From: Phycisphaerales bacterium
GTDB lineage: Bacteria > Planctomycetota > Phycisphaerae > Sedimentisphaerales > Anaerohalosphaeraceae
DNA length: 7,045 bases
Direction: 5' to 3'
Assembly (NCBI GenBank): GCA_003152975.1
Contig: PMBP01000310.1
Coordinates: 1 to 7,045, forward strand
The translations under genes were made by a program, and so were the position numbers. How positions within the stretch are numbered: position 1 is the stretch's first letter; each line of letters begins with the position of its first letter. The notes beneath the pieces were generated by a model. It did not search any database. It had not been told where the DNA came from and saw nothing but the letters and a program-made list of their open reading frames with translations. Of the stretch, positions 5,187-7,045 are shown in pieces.

Positions 5187-6737
5187 ATGGCGCGCGAGGT
5201 CATTCGAATTGTCGTTGAGGTCAAGACGAGCGATCCGGTGCAGACGGCGACGGACCTGCTGGCGGTGGGGGTGTTTGCCGACGGGCCGGACCCCGAGCTG
5301 ATCCGGACGCTGGATGAGCGGCTGAGCGGGGCGATCGGGCGCGTCCGCAAGCTGGGCGATTTTACCGGCAAGCCGGCAACGACGGCGTTGCTGTACGGCG
5401 GGGCGGGTGTGGGGCCGCGGCGAATTTTGCTGGTCGGGCTGGGCGAGAAGAAGAAGGCGACGATGGAGACCGTACGGACAGCGGTGATGACGGCGGCGTC
5501 GAAGGCCGTCGAGGTGAAGGCCAAGACGGCGGCGATCGCGATCCATCAGGATTTTCCGTTTGAGCGGCTGGTCCGCGCCGATCAGATTGCTCAGATGGTG
5601 GCCGAGGCGGCGTTGTTCGGGGCGTACCGGTGGGATGAGTACCTGCCCCAGGATGACGACGGTCGGCCGGAGAAGATCACAGTGACGATCCTGACACAGG
5701 GGCTTGCGGCCCATTCGTACCGCCGAGGCGCCGACATCGGGACGATTCTGGGCGAGGCGCAGAGCTATGCCCGCACGATCATGAACCGGCCGGCCAACCA
5801 GGTCAGTCCGGAGGCGCTGGCGGCAGAAGCGAAAAAACTGGCCCGTCAACATTCCAACCTATCCTGCACAGTCCTCGATGAAAAGCAGCTTACGGCCAAG
5901 GGATTCGGGGGAATCCTGGCCGTGGGGCAGGGCTCGGCGCACCCGCCTCGGCTGATCGTGGTGCGATATCGGCCCCGCAAATCGGCCGGGACGGTGCCGA
6001 CGGTGGCGCTGGTGGGCAAGGCGATCACCTTCGATTCGGGCGGGATCAGCATCAAGCCGTCGGAGGGAATGCAGGACATGAAGTTTGACAAGTCCGGCGG
6101 GGTGGCGGTGCTGGGGGCGATGCGGGCGATCGCGGGATTGCGGCCGGATGTCCATGTTGTCGGGATCATTCCGTCGGCGGAGAATATGCCGGGCGGGGGC
6201 AGCTATCGGCCGGGCGATATCGTCACGACCTTCAGCGGCAAGACGGTGGAGATTCAGAACACCGACGCCGAAGGGCGGATGCTGCTGTGCGACGCGATTG
6301 CCTATGCGACGAAGCTGGGTTTCGATGCGGTGGTGGATGCGGCGACGCTGACGGGGGCGTGCGTGGTGGCGCTGGGCGAGTGGACGGCGGGTGTGATGGG
6401 CAGCCACGACGGACTGATCGAGCAGCTCAAGGCCGCGTCGTCGGCGACAGGCGAAAAGATCTGGGAGCTGCCGTGCGGGGAGGAATACCTGGAGCTGATG
6501 AAGTCGAAGATCGCCGACCTGAAGAATACCGGCGGGCGATGGGGCGGGGCGTGTTCGGCGGCGGCGTTTCTGCGGGAATTCGCGGGCACAACGCCCTGGG
6601 CGCACCTGGATATCGCAGGGGTCGGTTGTGTCGATGGGGGCAAGAAGTTCGGTTCGCCCGGCTCGATCGGATTCGGGATCCGGTTGCTGACGCGTTTCGT
6701 ATGCGATTACCAACCTGTCAAGGTCGAGAAATCCTGA
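5187..6737 (+). CDS. pepA: Cytosolic leucyl aminopeptidase, peptidase family M17
   Basis: This 516-aa two-metal aminopeptidase removes N-terminal residues from peptides and is normally a cytoplasmic hexamer. Length is close to E. coli PepA (503). Residues 1 to about 170 form the variable N-terminal domain; the catalytic domain follows from about 185 ([13 protein letters not shown]). The metal ligands are all present: Lys278 and Asp283 in [10 protein letters not shown], Asp301 in MKFDKSGG, and Asp360 and Glu362 in the signature NTDAEGR. Catalytic Lys290 (SIKP) and Arg364 are intact too. The C-terminal [16 protein letters not shown] and WAHLDIAG blocks are typical. The KFDKSGG loop differs from E. 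coli KYDMCGA but keeps the ligand. Some PepA proteins also bind DNA at Xer sites or act as repressors; nothing here shows that. It has its own leader after prfB and is followed 17 nt later by folE. Confidence 0.95.
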   Translation: MAREVIRIVVEVKTSDPVQTATDLLAVGVFADGPDPELIRTLDERLSGAIGRVRKLGDFTGKPATTALLYGGAGVGPRRILLVGLGEKKKATMETVRTAVMTAASKAVEVKAKTAAIAIHQDFPFERLVRADQIAQMVAEAALFGAYRWDEYLPQDDDGRPEKITVTILTQGLAAHSYRRGADIGTILGEAQSYARTIMNRPANQVSPEALAAEAKKLARQHSNLSCTVLDEKQLTAKGFGGILAVGQGSAHPPRLIVVRYRPRKSAGTVPTVALVGKAITFDSGGISIKPSEGMQDMKFDKSGGVAVLGAMRAIAGLRPDVHVVGIIPSAENMPGGGSYRPGDIVTTFSGKTVEIQNTDAEGRMLLCDAIAYATKLGFDAVVDAATLTGACVVALGEWTAGVMGSHDGLIEQLKAASSATGEKIWELPCGEEYLELMKSKIADLKNTGGRWGGACSAAAFLREFAGTTPWAHLDIAGVGCVDGGKKFGSPGSIGFGIRLLTRFVCDYQPVKVEKS

Positions 6738-6754
6738 GCCGAAAGGGACCTGCG

Positions 6755-7045
6755 ATGCCGATGGATGATGCTGGAATCAATCATATCGACCTGCCGCGGA
6801 TCGAGAATGCCGTGCGGGAAATCCTGCTGGCGGTCGGCGAGGACATCCAACGCGAAGGCCTCCGCGATACGCCGGCGCGGGTGGCGCGGATGTACGCCGA
6901 GCTTATCCACGGGATGCACCACGACCCGAAGGAAAACCTGATCACGGTTTTTCACGAGGACTACGACGAGGTGGTCCTGTTGCGGGATATTCCGTTCTTC
7001 AGCATGTGCGAGCACCACCTGATGCCGTTCATGGGCAAGGCGCAC
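6755..7045 (+). CDS. folE: GTP cyclohydrolase I, N-terminal part (cut by window edge)
   Basis: The first 97 codons are visible, about half of a normal 180-220-aa enzyme; the frame is open to the last base. The enzyme converts GTP to 7,8-dihydroneopterin triphosphate and formate, the entry to folate and, in many bacteria, queuosine-type pathways. Recognition rests on [16 protein letters not shown] (residues 35-50) and on [19 protein letters not shown] (79-97). Here Cys85 and His88 match two of the three zinc ligands, so this is the zinc-dependent FolE1 type; the third ligand (Cys) lies beyond the edge. AAAGGGA (6742-6748) stands 6 nt before the chosen ATG. An ATG two codons later is a possible alternative. 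The 17-nt gap after pepA suggests cotranscription. Confidence 0.95.
   Translation, partial: MPMDDAGINHIDLPRIENAVREILLAVGEDIQREGLRDTPARVARMYAELIHGMHHDPKENLITVFHEDYDEVVLLRDIPFFSMCEHHLMPFMGKAH

Noticed and set aside
5859..6713. 284-aa - strand frame opposite pepA
   Set aside because: Arg/His/Pro-rich antisense shadow; the + strand carries every M17 catalytic residue.
6707..7045. - strand frame at the right edge
   Set aside because: The + strand encodes a clear GTP cyclohydrolase I N terminus over the same bases.

Overview
This is a GC-rich bacterial window in which every recognisable gene lies on the + strand. It holds a complete three-gene TRAP transporter operon (dctP, dctQ, dctM), a universal stress protein gene directly behind it, then prfB (release factor 2, with the classic +1 programmed frameshift), pepA (leucyl aminopeptidase, M17) and the first 97 codons of folE (GTP cyclohydrolase I), which runs off the right edge. 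The host cannot be named from the sequence. A Planctomycetota-like or other GC-rich environmental Gram-negative is my guess, from the TRAP system, the 9-bp CACGGATTN tandem repeat and the short REP-like hairpins. That guess rests on recollection, not comparison.

Layout. Positions 1-147 are the leader of dctP, with a GC-rich hairpin at 11-34 and a strong ribosome binding site at 134-139. dctP (148-1212), dctQ (1217-1735) and dctM (1732-3048) are packed with a 4-nt gap and an ATGA overlap, and a Usp-family gene (3083-3580) follows after 34 nt. This matches the TRAP-plus-Usp arrangement known from the ectoine transporter TeaABCD, so the Usp protein may sense nucleotides and tune transport. Positions 3581-3954 are a 374-bp gene-free patchwork of short tandem repeats and three hairpins. 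It ends in a good sigma-70-like promoter (3891-3919) for prfB.

prfB (3955-5077) must be read as two segments: 24 codons, a slip on CTT over an in-frame TGA at 4027-4029, and 349 further codons. An AT-rich 109-bp gap with a repeated ATATTGGATA separates it from pepA (5187-6737). pepA and folE are 17 nt apart and probably cotranscribed.

Function. The TRAP genes encode a secondary, ion-gradient-driven importer, probably for an organic acid. The second half is housekeeping: translation termination, peptide turnover and the entry step of folate/pterin synthesis. I see no phage, IS, CRISPR, tRNA or rRNA, and no clearly new multi-gene system. The most curious non-coding part is the repeat patchwork in front of prfB, where a 10-bp inverted repeat reaches the -10 box of the prfB promoter.
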